Source of the DNA: Brevundimonas sp.
GTDB taxonomy: Bacteria; Pseudomonadota; Alphaproteobacteria; Caulobacterales; Caulobacteraceae
Assembly: GCF_016463485.1 (NCBI RefSeq)
Contig: NZ_JAEMRD010000016.1
Coordinates: 1 to 39,245 of the forward strand
DNA length: 39,245 nucleotides
Reading direction: 5' to 3'
Shown here: one piece after another, positions 27,006 to 35,031 of the stretch
Position numbering within the stretch: position 1 is the first letter of the stretch
How the letters are laid out: each line of letters starts with the position of its first letter
The notes under the pieces: generated by a model
What the model was told of the DNA's origin: nothing
Database searches by the model: none
Seen by the model: the letters and a program-made list of their open reading frames with translations, nothing else
Position numbers and translations under genes: made by a program

Positions 27006-28190
27006 TCAGGCTCCGGGCAGTTGCAGCATGTGTTTGGCGATGATGTTCAGCTGGATCTCGCTGGTCCCGCCCTCGATCGAGTTCGCCTTGGTCCGCAGCC
27101 AGTCGCGCGCTGCACCGCCGTGGTGCGACCGCTCGCTCTCCCACTCCAGCGCGTCCGAACCACCCGCCGCCATGGCCAGTTCGTGGCGTCGCTTGTTCAG
27201 TTCCGACCCATAGTATTTCAGCATGGAGGCGATGGCCGGCGAGACCTGTCTGGCCTTCACCTGGTCCCCGACCCGCTCCATCGACAGCTGAAACGCCGCC
27301 AGATCGATCTCCAGATCGGCGATCCGGGCGCGCAGCATCGGATCGTCCAGACGCCCATCGGCATCGGCACCGACGCTGTCGGCCGCGACCTGACCCATGG
27401 GACGGCCGCCCCCGATCATGCCCATGCCGCCGATCATGGTCCGCTCATGCGCCAGCAGCGCCTTGGCCACGTCCCAGCCCCGGTTCAGCGTCCCGACCAG
27501 ATTCGCCTTCTCCACCCGCACGTCGTCGAAGAAGGTCTCGCAGAAGGGCGACTTGCCCGAGATCAGCGTGATCGGCCGGGTCGAAACCCCCGGCGTCGCC
27601 ATGTCGAACAGGACGAACGAAATCCCCAGATGCTTGGGGGCCTCCGGGTCGGTGCGCACCAGACAGAAGATCCAGTCGGCCTTGTCGGCATACGACGTCC
27701 AGACCTTCTGGCCATTGACGATCCAGTGGTCGCCCCGATCCTCCGCGCGCGTCTGGACGCCCGCAAGGTCCGACCCGGCACCCGGCTCGGAATAGCCCTG
27801 GCACCAGCGGATTTCACCGCGCACGATCTCGGGCAGAAACCGCGCCTTCTGTTCCTCGGTCCCGAACTGCAGCAGGGCCGGGCCCAGCATCCAGATACCG
27901 AAGCTGGACAGGGGCATCTGGGCGTCGATGCGCCGCATCTCGGAGGCCAGCACCTTGGCCTCCTCGCGGGTCAGGCCGCCGCCGCCGTATTCGGTCGGCC
28001 ATTCCGGCGCGGTCCAGCCGCGCGCGCCCATGACATCCATCCACTGTTTGTGCGCCGGGGTCTTGAACACGGCGTCGCGCCCGCCCCAGACCCGGTCCTC
28101 GTCACTGTCCAGCGCTCCCCTGCATTCAGCCGGGCAGTTCGCCTCCAGCCAGGCCCGTGTCTCGGCCCGGAACGTCTCAAGATCAGCCAT
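27006..28190 (-). CDS. Acyl-CoA dehydrogenase, larger partner subunit
   Basis: A 394-residue FadE-like flavoprotein. Recognisable segments are WPTEYGGGGLTREEAKVLA, the FAD-binding YSEPGAGSDLAG, VNGQKVWTSYA, and the C-terminal EGGTSEIQLNIIAKHML, which holds the family's adenine/FAD-contacting turn. It is the first gene of the two-gene dehydrogenase unit. GGGGAC-type purine runs precede ATG 28190, and a near-perfect palindrome lies about 50 nt upstream as a candidate control site. Probable role is beta-oxidation of a long or branched side chain. Confidence 0.93.
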   Translation of the reverse strand: MADLETFRAETRAWLEANCPAECRGALDSDEDRVWGGRDAVFKTPAHKQWMDVMGARGWTAPEWPTEYGGGGLTREEAKVLASEMRRIDAQMPLSSFGIWMLGPALLQFGTEEQKARFLPEIVRGEIRWCQGYSEPGAGSDLAGVQTRAEDRGDHWIVNGQKVWTSYADKADWIFCLVRTDPEAPKHLGISFVLFDMATPGVSTRPITLISGKSPFCETFFDDVRVEKANLVGTLNRGWDVAKALLAHERTMIGGMGMIGGGRPMGQVAADSVGADADGRLDDPMLRARIADLEIDLAAFQLSMERVGDQVKARQVSPAIASMLKYYGSELNKRRHELAMAAGGSDALEWESERSHHGGAARDWLRTKANSIEGGTSEIQLNIIAKHMLQLPGA

Positions 28191-28240
28191 CGCGTGTCCC
28201 CGCGTTTCCTCTTGCGATCACTCTAGCAGCGATCGAGCGG

Positions 28241-28253
28241 TGACGTAGCGTCA
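28241..28253. promoter_or_regulatory. Palindromic operator-like site TGACG-TAG-CGTCA
   Basis: Five-base perfect arms around a 3-nt centre, 51–63 nt upstream of the paired dehydrogenase genes. A possible −10 (TAGAGT) lies just downstream on the leftward strand, so a protein bound here would sit near the −35 region. No regulator is identified. Confidence 0.4.
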
Positions 28254-28354
28254 TCCCGTGGCCGATCGTGTTAGGATTTATTTCCTTCCCGGCTCTTGCG
28301 CTCTGACGGGCAAGACGCCAACTACCGTAGAGGCTGTGGCAGGCCGCGCCTGGA

Positions 28355-28378
28355 TTGGCGGTTTGGCGCTTTGGCGGT
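28355..28378. repeat. Three tandem TTGGCG(G/C)T octamers in the gene-free region
   Basis: The stretch 28254–28549 upstream of dadA has no supported gene. It contains three head-to-tail octamers (TTGGCGGT, TTGGCGCT, TTGGCGGT). The 8-bp period does not match a helical turn, so a role in protein binding is doubtful. I see no convincing promoter or terminator there. Confidence 0.6.
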
Positions 28379-28549
28379 GTGTTTTCTGACCGCCACCGCC
28401 ATCGGTGGGCGCAGGATTCACGACGGGGTGGGGAGGCTCTGCGGAGAGGTGCGAAAAAATCACGCATCGGCCCATTCGATCAGGGCATGTTATCGCCCCT
28501 GAATCGGGTGTAGTCTGGGACATCCTTGTTTTCGTACGGAGAAGCCGCG

Positions 28550-29803
28550 TTGAAAGTTCTGGTTCTCGGCGCCGGCGTCATCGGGGTCACGACGGCCTGG
28601 TACCTGGCCCGGGCCGGGCATGAAGTCACGGTCGTCGAACGCCAGGCGGGCCCGGCACTCGAGACCAGCTTCGCCAACGCCGGCCAGGTGTCTCCGGGAT
28701 ATTCCTCGCCCTGGGCCGCCCCTTCGATCCCGCGCAAGGCCCCGCGCTGGCTGCTGATGAAATACGCGCCGCTGATCCTGCGGCCCCGCGTCGATCCCGC
28801 CATGATCCAGTGGGGCCTGGCCATGCTGAGGAACTGCACGCCTTCCCGTTATGTCCGCAACAAGGAGCGAATGGTGCGGCTGGCCGAGTACAGCCGCGAC
28901 CAGCTGATGGCCCTGCGCGCCGAGACCGGCATCGCCTACGACGGCCGGGCCCAGGGCACGCTCCAGCTGTTCCGAACCGAACGCCAGCTCGAAGATTCGG
29001 CCAAGGACGTCAAGGTCCTGAACCACGAGGGCGTCCCCTGCGAAGTGCTGGACAAGGCCGGCTGCATCGTCGCCGAGCCCGGCCTGGCTCGATCAGAGGC
29101 CACCATCGTCGGCGGCCTGCGCCTGCCCAATGACGAGACCGGCGATTGCCACATCTTCACCAACCGCCTCGCCGAGATGGCCGCCGAACTGGGCGTCGTC
29201 TTCCGCTTCAACGAGACCGTCGACTGGATCGCGACCCAGGCCAATGAGGTCACCGCCGTCCGAACCGACAAGGGCGATCTGACTGCCGACGCCTATGTCG
29301 TGGCCCTCGGCAGCTATTCGACGCAGATGCTGAAACCGCTTGGCCTTGGCCTGCCGGTCTATCCCGTGAAGGGCTATTCGATCACGGTGCCGATCGCCGA
29401 CGAACCCGGTGCCCCGGTCTCGACCGTGATGGACGAGACCTACAAGATCGCCATCACCCGTCTCGGTGACCGCATACGCGTCGGCGGCATGGCCGAGCTG
29501 GGCGGCTACAGCCACGACCTGCCGCCGCATCAGCAGGCGACGCTGGAGCACTCCCTGACCACCCTGTTCCCGGGGGCCGGCGACGTCGGCGCGGCGAAAT
29601 ACTGGACGGGCCTTCGCCCCATGACGCCGGACGGTACGCCGGTGATCGGCCGCACCAAATACAAGGGCCTGTGGCTCTCGACCGGTCACGGCACCCTGGG
29701 CTGGACCATGGCCTGCGGATCGGGCCGGGTGCTCGCCGACATGATCTCGGGCGTGAAGCCCGAGGTCGAGACCGCGGACCTGGAAATCGCCCGCTACGCC
29801 TGA
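28550..29803 (+). CDS. dadA: D-amino acid dehydrogenase DadA
   Basis: A 417-residue FAD enzyme that oxidatively deaminates D-amino acids (classically D-alanine) at the inner membrane, feeding electrons to quinone. The dinucleotide fold begins at once: [19 protein letters not shown]. Further typical parts are [39 protein letters not shown] and the C-terminal [16 protein letters not shown]. The best start is TTG 28550, with GGAG 8 nt upstream, which aligns with E. coli DadA; an ATG eight codons earlier lacks such a site. No dadX racemase is adjacent. The 3' end overlaps the next, opposite gene by 10 nt. Confidence 0.95.
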   Translation: MKVLVLGAGVIGVTTAWYLARAGHEVTVVERQAGPALETSFANAGQVSPGYSSPWAAPSIPRKAPRWLLMKYAPLILRPRVDPAMIQWGLAMLRNCTPSRYVRNKERMVRLAEYSRDQLMALRAETGIAYDGRAQGTLQLFRTERQLEDSAKDVKVLNHEGVPCEVLDKAGCIVAEPGLARSEATIVGGLRLPNDETGDCHIFTNRLAEMAAELGVVFRFNETVDWIATQANEVTAVRTDKGDLTADAYVVALGSYSTQMLKPLGLGLPVYPVKGYSITVPIADEPGAPVSTVMDETYKIAITRLGDRIRVGGMAELGGYSHDLPPHQQATLEHSLTTLFPGAGDVGAAKYWTGLRPMTPDGTPVIGRTKYKGLWLSTGHGTLGWTMACGSGRVLADMISGVKPEVETADLEIARYA

Positions 29804-30030
29804 TCGGCGGGCGGTGCGTCGGTCCAGCCGTTGGGCCGCCAGCCACTCATCAGGGCCTCGATGGCGACCTGGACGGGACCAGAGATGTCGCGCTTGCCCA
29901 TCTCCATCTCGCGCACCCGCGCGGTCCGCTTCTCGGGCGTCCCGGCCAGACGAAGGGCGCGCCCCAGTTGCTCATGATCCCACCCCAGGATCGTGCGCGC
30001 CATCTTCAGTTCGTCCGCCGGACCGGCCAT
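29794..30030 (-). CDS. Small HTH-like protein, 78 residues
   Basis: A short soluble protein whose N-terminal half, [19 protein letters not shown], reads like the first two helices of an XRE-type helix–turn–helix, followed by an [15 protein letters not shown] stretch resembling the recognition helix and next turn. The C-terminus is short and proline-rich. GGAG lies 8 nt before ATG 30030. It converges with dadA and overlaps it by 10 nt. DNA binding is a reasonable guess, but targets are unknown. Confidence 0.65.
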   Translation of the reverse strand: MAGPADELKMARTILGWDHEQLGRALRLAGTPEKRTARVREMEMGKRDISGPVQVAIEALMSGWRPNGWTDAPPADQA

Positions 30031-30191
30031 CGCCCTACTCCACTCGATCTCCCGAACCGTAGTCAGGAGATTGAATCACATTGAAAACCAGGACGCTTCT
30101 GACGGAGGCCGTCAAACATACCGTGGCTGGATATAGCGCCGATGACGGGTCGAACAAAGAGCCTGGCCGCCCACGGACACCAAGCGTGAGA

Positions 30192-30881
30192 CTACCCCTC
30201 GATCCGGTAACCGATCCCGGCCTCGGTCAGGACGATCGTGGGGACGGCAGGATCGGGTTCGATCTTGTGCCGCAACTGGCCAATGACGACGCGCAGGTAC
30301 TGCACGTCGTCGGCATGAGCGGCACCCCAGACCGCCGTCAGCAGGTCGGTATGGCTCACCACCTTTCCCGCACTCCGCGCCAGATAGGCCAGGACGTCAT
30401 ACTCCTTGGGACGAAGCTTGAGCCGCTCCTCGCCCTTCATCACCAGCCGGCGATCCAGGTCGATCGTGATCTGACCGGCCGTGACGACGCCCGTTGTCGC
30501 AGGTCTCAAGGCGCCCTGGCGCAAGCCCGCCCGCAGCCGGGCAAGCAGCTCACCGACCCCGAACGGTTTCTCGACATAGTCGTTGGCCCCGAGGTCCAGA
30601 GCCGCGATCTTCTCGGCCTCGCGGTCCCGGGCCGAAAGGATGATGATGGGCCCCGCATAGAATTCGCGCGCGCGCCTGAGCACGTCCTTGCCGTCCATGT
30701 CAGGCAGACCGAGATCGAGCACGACCGCGTCCGGGTTCCACAGCGCGATGCCCCGCAGGCCTTCCTGTCCATTGTCCGCGCGCTTCGCATCATAGCCGGC
30801 GGCGTCGAGCGCCGGTGTCAGGAACCGGTGGATCTGGGGCTCATCGTCGATGACCAGTATCTGCGGACGAACGGCCGACAT
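30192..30881 (-). CDS. kdpE: KdpE response regulator
   Basis: A 229-residue OmpR-family regulator of the kdp operon. The receiver domain has the acidic pair in ILVIDDEP and the phospho-acceptor Asp56 in VVLDLGLPD; the conserved Lys lies in DYVEKPFG. The C-terminal winged helix (about 130–229) includes LRPKEYDVLAYLARSAGK and ends in GIGYRIEG. The start ATG 30881 shares its A with the kdpD stop (TGATG), so the two are translationally coupled. An in-frame GTG one codon earlier is possible. KdpE is activated by KdpD when K+ is low. Confidence 0.96.
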   Translation of the reverse strand: MSAVRPQILVIDDEPQIHRFLTPALDAAGYDAKRADNGQEGLRGIALWNPDAVVLDLGLPDMDGKDVLRRAREFYAGPIIILSARDREAEKIAALDLGANDYVEKPFGVGELLARLRAGLRQGALRPATTGVVTAGQITIDLDRRLVMKGEERLKLRPKEYDVLAYLARSAGKVVSHTDLLTAVWGAAHADDVQYLRVVIGQLRHKIEPDPAVPTIVLTEAGIGYRIEG

Positions 30882-33550
30882 CACAGCAGCTCGCGATGGG
30901 TGGCGATCGCCTTGGGCAGGCTGATCAGGATGCGCGTCCCCGACGTCACCCCGTCATCCCCTTCATGGATGGGACTGGCCGCAGCGATCCGGCCGTTCAT
31001 GGCCTCCACGAAGCCCTTGGCGATGGCCAGGCCCAGGCCGACACCCTTGTTCCTGTCGCTGGACTCTTCCATCCGCCGGAACTTGTCGAAGACCCGTTCA
31101 AGCTCTGCGGTCGGGATGCCCATGCCTTCATCCTCTACGCTGATCACCACGGCGTTGCGATCCTCGTAGGCGGCGATCTCGATGGTCGATCCGTCAGGAC
31201 TATAGGCGATGGCATTCTCCAGCACATTGACCAGGGCCTGTTCGAGCAGCCCTTCATCGACCTTGACCAGAGACAGGTCTGCCGGGAAGTCGCGGGTCAT
31301 CCTGCGGCTTTCCAAACGTCTGGAAACCCTCTCGGCCGCCGCATTGAGGATGTCGCGCGCATCGGTCCATTCGGCCCGCACCTTCAGCGCCCCGCCTTCC
31401 AGCCGGGTCATGTCCAGCAGGTCACCCACGTAGCGGTTCAACCGCTCGGCCTCTTCCCGGATACTCAGCAGCAGGTCGGCCCGCACCGCCGGCGTCAAAC
31501 CCTCGCCATAGTCGATCAGGGTCGTCGCGGACCCCAGCACGGTCGACAGCGGCGTCCTGAGATCGTGGCTGACCGAGTTCATCAACGCCGTGCGGAACCT
31601 GTCGGCGCGCCTCAGGGTCTCGGTCTCGACCGCCTGACCGGCGAGGTTGGCGCGCTCGATGGCGACGGCGCCCTGATCCAGAAGGGCCAGGGTCAGGCGT
31701 TCCTCGTCGGACCCGGACGCGAGGGCGGCGGCCTCGATCCCCGCCACGCCCGAGCGCCCCTGAATCCCTTGCAAGGGCCAGAAGGTCCAACTCGCCTGCG
31801 GAAGCGTACCCGTCCCATGACCGGCGGCCTCCCCGTGCTCCCAGGCCCAGCGCGCGGAGGCCATGGCCGCGGCACCGAGTTCGGGGGTATCAGGCGCACC
31901 GGCCGCGATCACGAGATCATCCCCCTGTGGCAGCAGGACGACCGCCTTGGCTCCGGCGGCATGAGAGGCCTGTTCCGCCAGCACGCGCGCCGTCGCCTGT
32001 CGGCCGTCCGCCCCCGCGAGCGCCTGGCTTGCGCCCAGCAGGGCCGAAACCGCGACGGCCCGTCTCTGCGTCCGCTTGGCCTGTTCCCGGACCCGCCCTG
32101 CGAGCGCGCCGGTCAGCAGGGCGACGCCCCAGAACACCACCAGGGTCAGGACATCCGTCGGCGACCCGATGATGAAGCTGTAGCGCGGCTGGAGAAACAG
32201 GAAGTTGTAGATCAGGAAGGCCGCCGTCGCGGCGGTCAGGGCGGGCCTGAGCCCGTACAGGGCACCGGCCGCGACCACGGCGGCCAGATAGATAACGCCC
32301 AGATCAACCCGCTCGAAGGCCGCGTCGAGGCTGTAGGCCGTGAGGGTTGCCAGCGCCACGAGCCCGAGACCGACGGCATAACCGAACCACCGCACCGGCG
32401 CACGAACGGGGCGCAACGTCGGGGCCGCAGCGGCGTCCTTCTCGTCGGTGATGATATGGATGGCGACGCCGCTGGCCGATCGCAGCAGCTCGGCCGCCAG
32501 GGACCGGCCGATCAGGTCTCGCAGGCGACTGGTCCGGCCCTTGCCGATCACGATCTGGGTGACGTGATTACGCCCGACATAGTCCATCACGGCCCGGACG
32601 ACATCATCGCCGCTGAGGGTGATGGTCCGCGCGCCCAGTTGCTCGGCCAGCTTCAACGCCTCGCTGAGGCGGGCGGCCCTCTCGCCCGTGATCGCACCCT
32701 GGTCCACGGTCGCGACCGTCCACGGGGCATCCATCATCATGTCCGACAGGCGCCGACCGGCACGGACCAGCGATGCGGCCATACCGTCACCGCCAATCAG
32801 GACCAGAATTCGCGCGCCCGCGGCCCAGGGCCCCGGCACGCCCTTTTCCCGCAGATGAACGAGCAGCTGGTCATCGACCGTCTGGGCCGCCCGCCGCAGG
32901 GCCAGTTCGCGCAGGGCCGTGAGGTTCTCGACCTTGAAGAAATTCTCGGACGCCAGTCGCGCCGTCTCGGGAACATAGACCTTGCCGTCCTCAAGCCGTT
33001 TGCGCAGCTCGTCCGGCGTGATGTCCACGACCTCGATGTCGTCGGCCTTGGACAGGGCGCTGTCGGGAACCGTCTCGCGCTGGCGCGCGCCGGTGATCCG
33101 CAGGACGATGTCGGACAGGCTCTCCAGATGCTGGACGTTCAGGGTGGTCCAGACGTCGATCCCGGCTTTCAGGATCTCCTCGACGTCCTGCCAGCGTTTG
33201 GGATGGCGCGAACCGGGCACGTTGGAATGGGCGTACTCATCGACCAGCAGCAGGCCGGGCCGACGCGCGATCGCGCCGTCGATGTCGAACTCCAGCAGGG
33301 TCCGGTCCTTGTAGTCGATGGGCTTGCGCGCCAGAACGTCGAGGCCGCGCAGCAGGCTCTCGGTCTCCTTGCGGCCATGGGTCTCGACCACCCCGACCAG
33401 GACGTCACCGTGCTCGGCCTGACGACGCCGGGCGGCGCGCAGCATCTCGTAGGTCTTGCCGACGCCAGGGGACATCCCCAGGAAGACCTTCAGCCGGCCC
33501 CGCTTTCGCGAGGCCGGCCGAGAAACATCCGAGGTTTCGGGGTCAGCCAA
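30881..33550 (-). CDS. kdpD: KdpD osmosensitive K+ sensor kinase
   Basis: An 889-residue membrane kinase. The N-terminal KdpD domain carries the P-loop GMSPGVGKT at 25–33 and DEYAHSNVPGSRHPKRW; a Usp-like domain follows (VIGKGRTSRLRDLIGRSLA). Four closely spaced membrane spans (DUF4118) lie around residues 390–495. After a GAF-like region come the phospho-acceptor histidine in SVSHDLRTPLS and the HATPase boxes NAIAYSPDG and GVGLGLAIAKGF. It senses low K+ and phosphorylates KdpE. The start is TTG 33550, 1 nt after the kdpC stop. There is no nearby in-frame ATG, and the weak start may keep KdpD scarce. Confidence 0.97.
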   Translation of the reverse strand: MADPETSDVSRPASRKRGRLKVFLGMSPGVGKTYEMLRAARRRQAEHGDVLVGVVETHGRKETESLLRGLDVLARKPIDYKDRTLLEFDIDGAIARRPGLLLVDEYAHSNVPGSRHPKRWQDVEEILKAGIDVWTTLNVQHLESLSDIVLRITGARQRETVPDSALSKADDIEVVDITPDELRKRLEDGKVYVPETARLASENFFKVENLTALRELALRRAAQTVDDQLLVHLREKGVPGPWAAGARILVLIGGDGMAASLVRAGRRLSDMMMDAPWTVATVDQGAITGERAARLSEALKLAEQLGARTITLSGDDVVRAVMDYVGRNHVTQIVIGKGRTSRLRDLIGRSLAAELLRSASGVAIHIITDEKDAAAAPTLRPVRAPVRWFGYAVGLGLVALATLTAYSLDAAFERVDLGVIYLAAVVAAGALYGLRPALTAATAAFLIYNFLFLQPRYSFIIGSPTDVLTLVVFWGVALLTGALAGRVREQAKRTQRRAVAVSALLGASQALAGADGRQATARVLAEQASHAAGAKAVVLLPQGDDLVIAAGAPDTPELGAAAMASARWAWEHGEAAGHGTGTLPQASWTFWPLQGIQGRSGVAGIEAAALASGSDEERLTLALLDQGAVAIERANLAGQAVETETLRRADRFRTALMNSVSHDLRTPLSTVLGSATTLIDYGEGLTPAVRADLLLSIREEAERLNRYVGDLLDMTRLEGGALKVRAEWTDARDILNAAAERVSRRLESRRMTRDFPADLSLVKVDEGLLEQALVNVLENAIAYSPDGSTIEIAAYEDRNAVVISVEDEGMGIPTAELERVFDKFRRMEESSDRNKGVGLGLAIAKGFVEAMNGRIAAASPIHEGDDGVTSGTRILISLPKAIATHRELL

Positions 33551-33551
33551 A

Positions 33552-34133
33552 TCAGGCCGCCGGAGGCTGCGCCAGAGCGTCGAGCGCGCGATTGGTCATC
33601 AGGACATTGACGCGTGGCTGGCCGATGAAGCCGAGCAGCGGGCCTTGGGTATTGCGGTCGATCACACCCTGCACCTGTGCCGTCGTCAGACCCCGGGCCG
33701 TCGCGACGCGCGGGGCCTGGAGAGCGGCATAAGCCGGAGAAATGTTTGGGTCGAGCCCCGAAGCGGACGTCGTCACCGCGTCGGCGGGGATGGCCTGGCC
33801 GGGGGCCTCGGCGCGCAGGGCGTCAGCGTCGGTCTTGACCCGTTCGATCAGGTCCGGATTGAGGGGCCCGAGGTTGGAGCCCGACGATCCGGCGGCGTTA
33901 TAGCCGTCGCCCGCCGCCGAGGGGCGGGGGTGCAGGTAGCGGGCCTCGGCGAAGGGCTGGCCGATCAGGGACGAGCCCTGAACGGTGCCGTCAGGCCCGC
34001 GCACCAGGCTGCCGTCGGCCTGGCTGGGGAAGGCCAGTTGGGCCGCGCCGGTGATCGCCAGCGGATAAGCCAGCCCCAGCAGCAGGGTGAAGAGGGCGAT
34101 CATCACGAGGGCGGGGCGGATTTGGTTGACCAT
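33552..34133 (-). CDS. kdpC: KdpC, chaperone-like subunit of the Kdp K+ pump
   Basis: A 193-residue subunit with one N-terminal membrane span (about 7–27) and a periplasmic domain that stabilises the KdpFABC complex. Family motifs are QIRPALVMI, GSSLIGQ, YLHPRPSAAGDGYN, GASGSN-type SSGSNLGPLN, VTTSASGLDPNISP and the C-terminal VNVLMTNRALD. The start is ATG 34133, with AGGAG 8 nt upstream; the frame is open for a further 68 codons, but that part overlaps the porin gene and is not KdpC-like. It is 11 nt from the porin stop, so the genes are clearly co-transcribed. Confidence 0.97.
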   Translation of the reverse strand: MVNQIRPALVMIALFTLLLGLAYPLAITGAAQLAFPSQADGSLVRGPDGTVQGSSLIGQPFAEARYLHPRPSAAGDGYNAAGSSGSNLGPLNPDLIERVKTDADALRAEAPGQAIPADAVTTSASGLDPNISPAYAALQAPRVATARGLTTAQVQGVIDRNTQGPLLGFIGQPRVNVLMTNRALDALAQPPAA

Positions 34134-34144
34134 CGGGGTCGCTC

Positions 34145-34855
34145 CTAGAAGGTGGCCTTCAGCGAGGCCACGGCGCGGCTGCCGTAGATGTCGCCGAAGT
34201 CGTGTTCGTCGGTGTCGTGATAGCGGACGTCGACCGCCAGGTTGGACGTCAGCTGATAGGCCGCGCCCAGGTTCCACGTCGTGTAGTCGAAGGCCGACGA
34301 CACGAATTGATGGCCCACCGCGCCCGAGATCGTCCACTTGTCGGCCGGGCTGATCGCGGCGTTGGCCTCGACATAGGTCGCCTCGTCCTCGGCCGCGCCG
34401 AAGAAGTCGGGCGAGTAGTAGACGGCGGCTCCGACCGTGGCCGGGCCGATCGCGCGCGACGCGGCGGCCTTCAGCTCGACGTAGTCATAGTCCGCGCCGT
34501 TCGGCTGGCTGGTGTAGAGATAGCCCACCACGCCGAGGTCCAGGTTCCAGCCGGCGACCTCCGGACGAAAGCCGCCATAGAGGTCGATCTCGGCGTTGGT
34601 GTCGCCGTCCCCGGGGAAGGCCACGTTGGAGGCCCAGGTCCCGGCGTAGAAGCTACCGACCGTGACGTCGACGCCGCCGGAGATGGCTGGATCTTCTTCG
34701 GTCTGGCTGACACCCCGGAATACATAGTCTGAGGTGCCCGCGACGTTGAAGGCCCATTGGGGACCCGCGTCCTGGGCAAGAGCCGGGACGGTGATGGCCG
34801 ACGAGGCGGCGATCAGGGACAGAGCGGCGATGGCGGGGCGGAGGGAGAGACGCAT
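34145..34855 (-). CDS. TorF-family outer-membrane porin inside the kdp operon
   Basis: A 236-residue protein with a signal peptide ending ALAQ (about residue 28) and a body of alternating beta-strands ending in the C-terminal phenylalanine typical of outer-membrane barrels. SDYVFRGVSQTEEDPAISGG is the hallmark of the TorF/Gcw_chp family of putative porins. It lies between kdpB and kdpC, 11 nt from kdpC and 3 nt from the small 56-residue gene, whose last codons supply its ribosome-binding site (AAGGA). This suggests an outer-membrane route for K+ feeding the Kdp pump. The function of the family is not well established, so K+ transport is inference from position. Confidence 0.88.
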   Translation of the reverse strand: MRLSLRPAIAALSLIAASSAITVPALAQDAGPQWAFNVAGTSDYVFRGVSQTEEDPAISGGVDVTVGSFYAGTWASNVAFPGDGDTNAEIDLYGGFRPEVAGWNLDLGVVGYLYTSQPNGADYDYVELKAAASRAIGPATVGAAVYYSPDFFGAAEDEATYVEANAAISPADKWTISGAVGHQFVSSAFDYTTWNLGAAYQLTSNLAVDVRYHDTDEHDFGDIYGSRAVASLKATF

Positions 34856-34858
34856 TTA

Positions 34859-35029
34859 CTATTCCTTGAGTGCAGAAGCCGGGACCGGTTCGGGTCGGCC
34901 GGGGGCGTGGGTGTCGCGAGCCTGGGCCAGAAGGCCGACGATGGCGATGGCGGCGATGAAGAAGACGGCGAACCAGACGTCGTTCTTGCCGGAAGCCTTG
35001 AACTGGGATTTGCGGGACATGGTTGCCAT
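34859..35029 (-). CDS. Small single-span membrane protein within the kdp operon
   Basis: A 56-residue gene between kdpB and the porin. The N-terminus MATMSRKSQFKASGKND is basic, then a hydrophobic span (WFAVFFIAAIAIVGLLA, about 19–35) and a Pro-rich hydrophilic tail ending PASALKE. By the positive-inside rule, the tail faces the periplasm. ATG 35029 is 2 nt past the kdpB stop and its stop is 3 nt before the porin ATG, with the porin's AAGGA inside this gene. A second ATG at 35020 is possible. It is not KdpF, which is present separately, and I do not know its family. Confidence 0.65.
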   Translation of the reverse strand: MATMSRKSQFKASGKNDVWFAVFFIAAIAIVGLLAQARDTHAPGRPEPVPASALKE

Positions 35030-35031
35030 GC

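Noticed and set aside
28278-28523. A leftward 81-codon frame upstream of dadA
   Set aside because: Low-complexity Pro/Gly-rich sequence with no ribosome site or recognisable motif.
30896-33610. A rightward open frame of about 900 codons opposite kdpD
   Set aside because: It mirrors kdpD codon by codon in high-GC DNA, has no domain or ribosome site, and its composition (many Arg, Gly, Gln, His) is typical of antisense frames.
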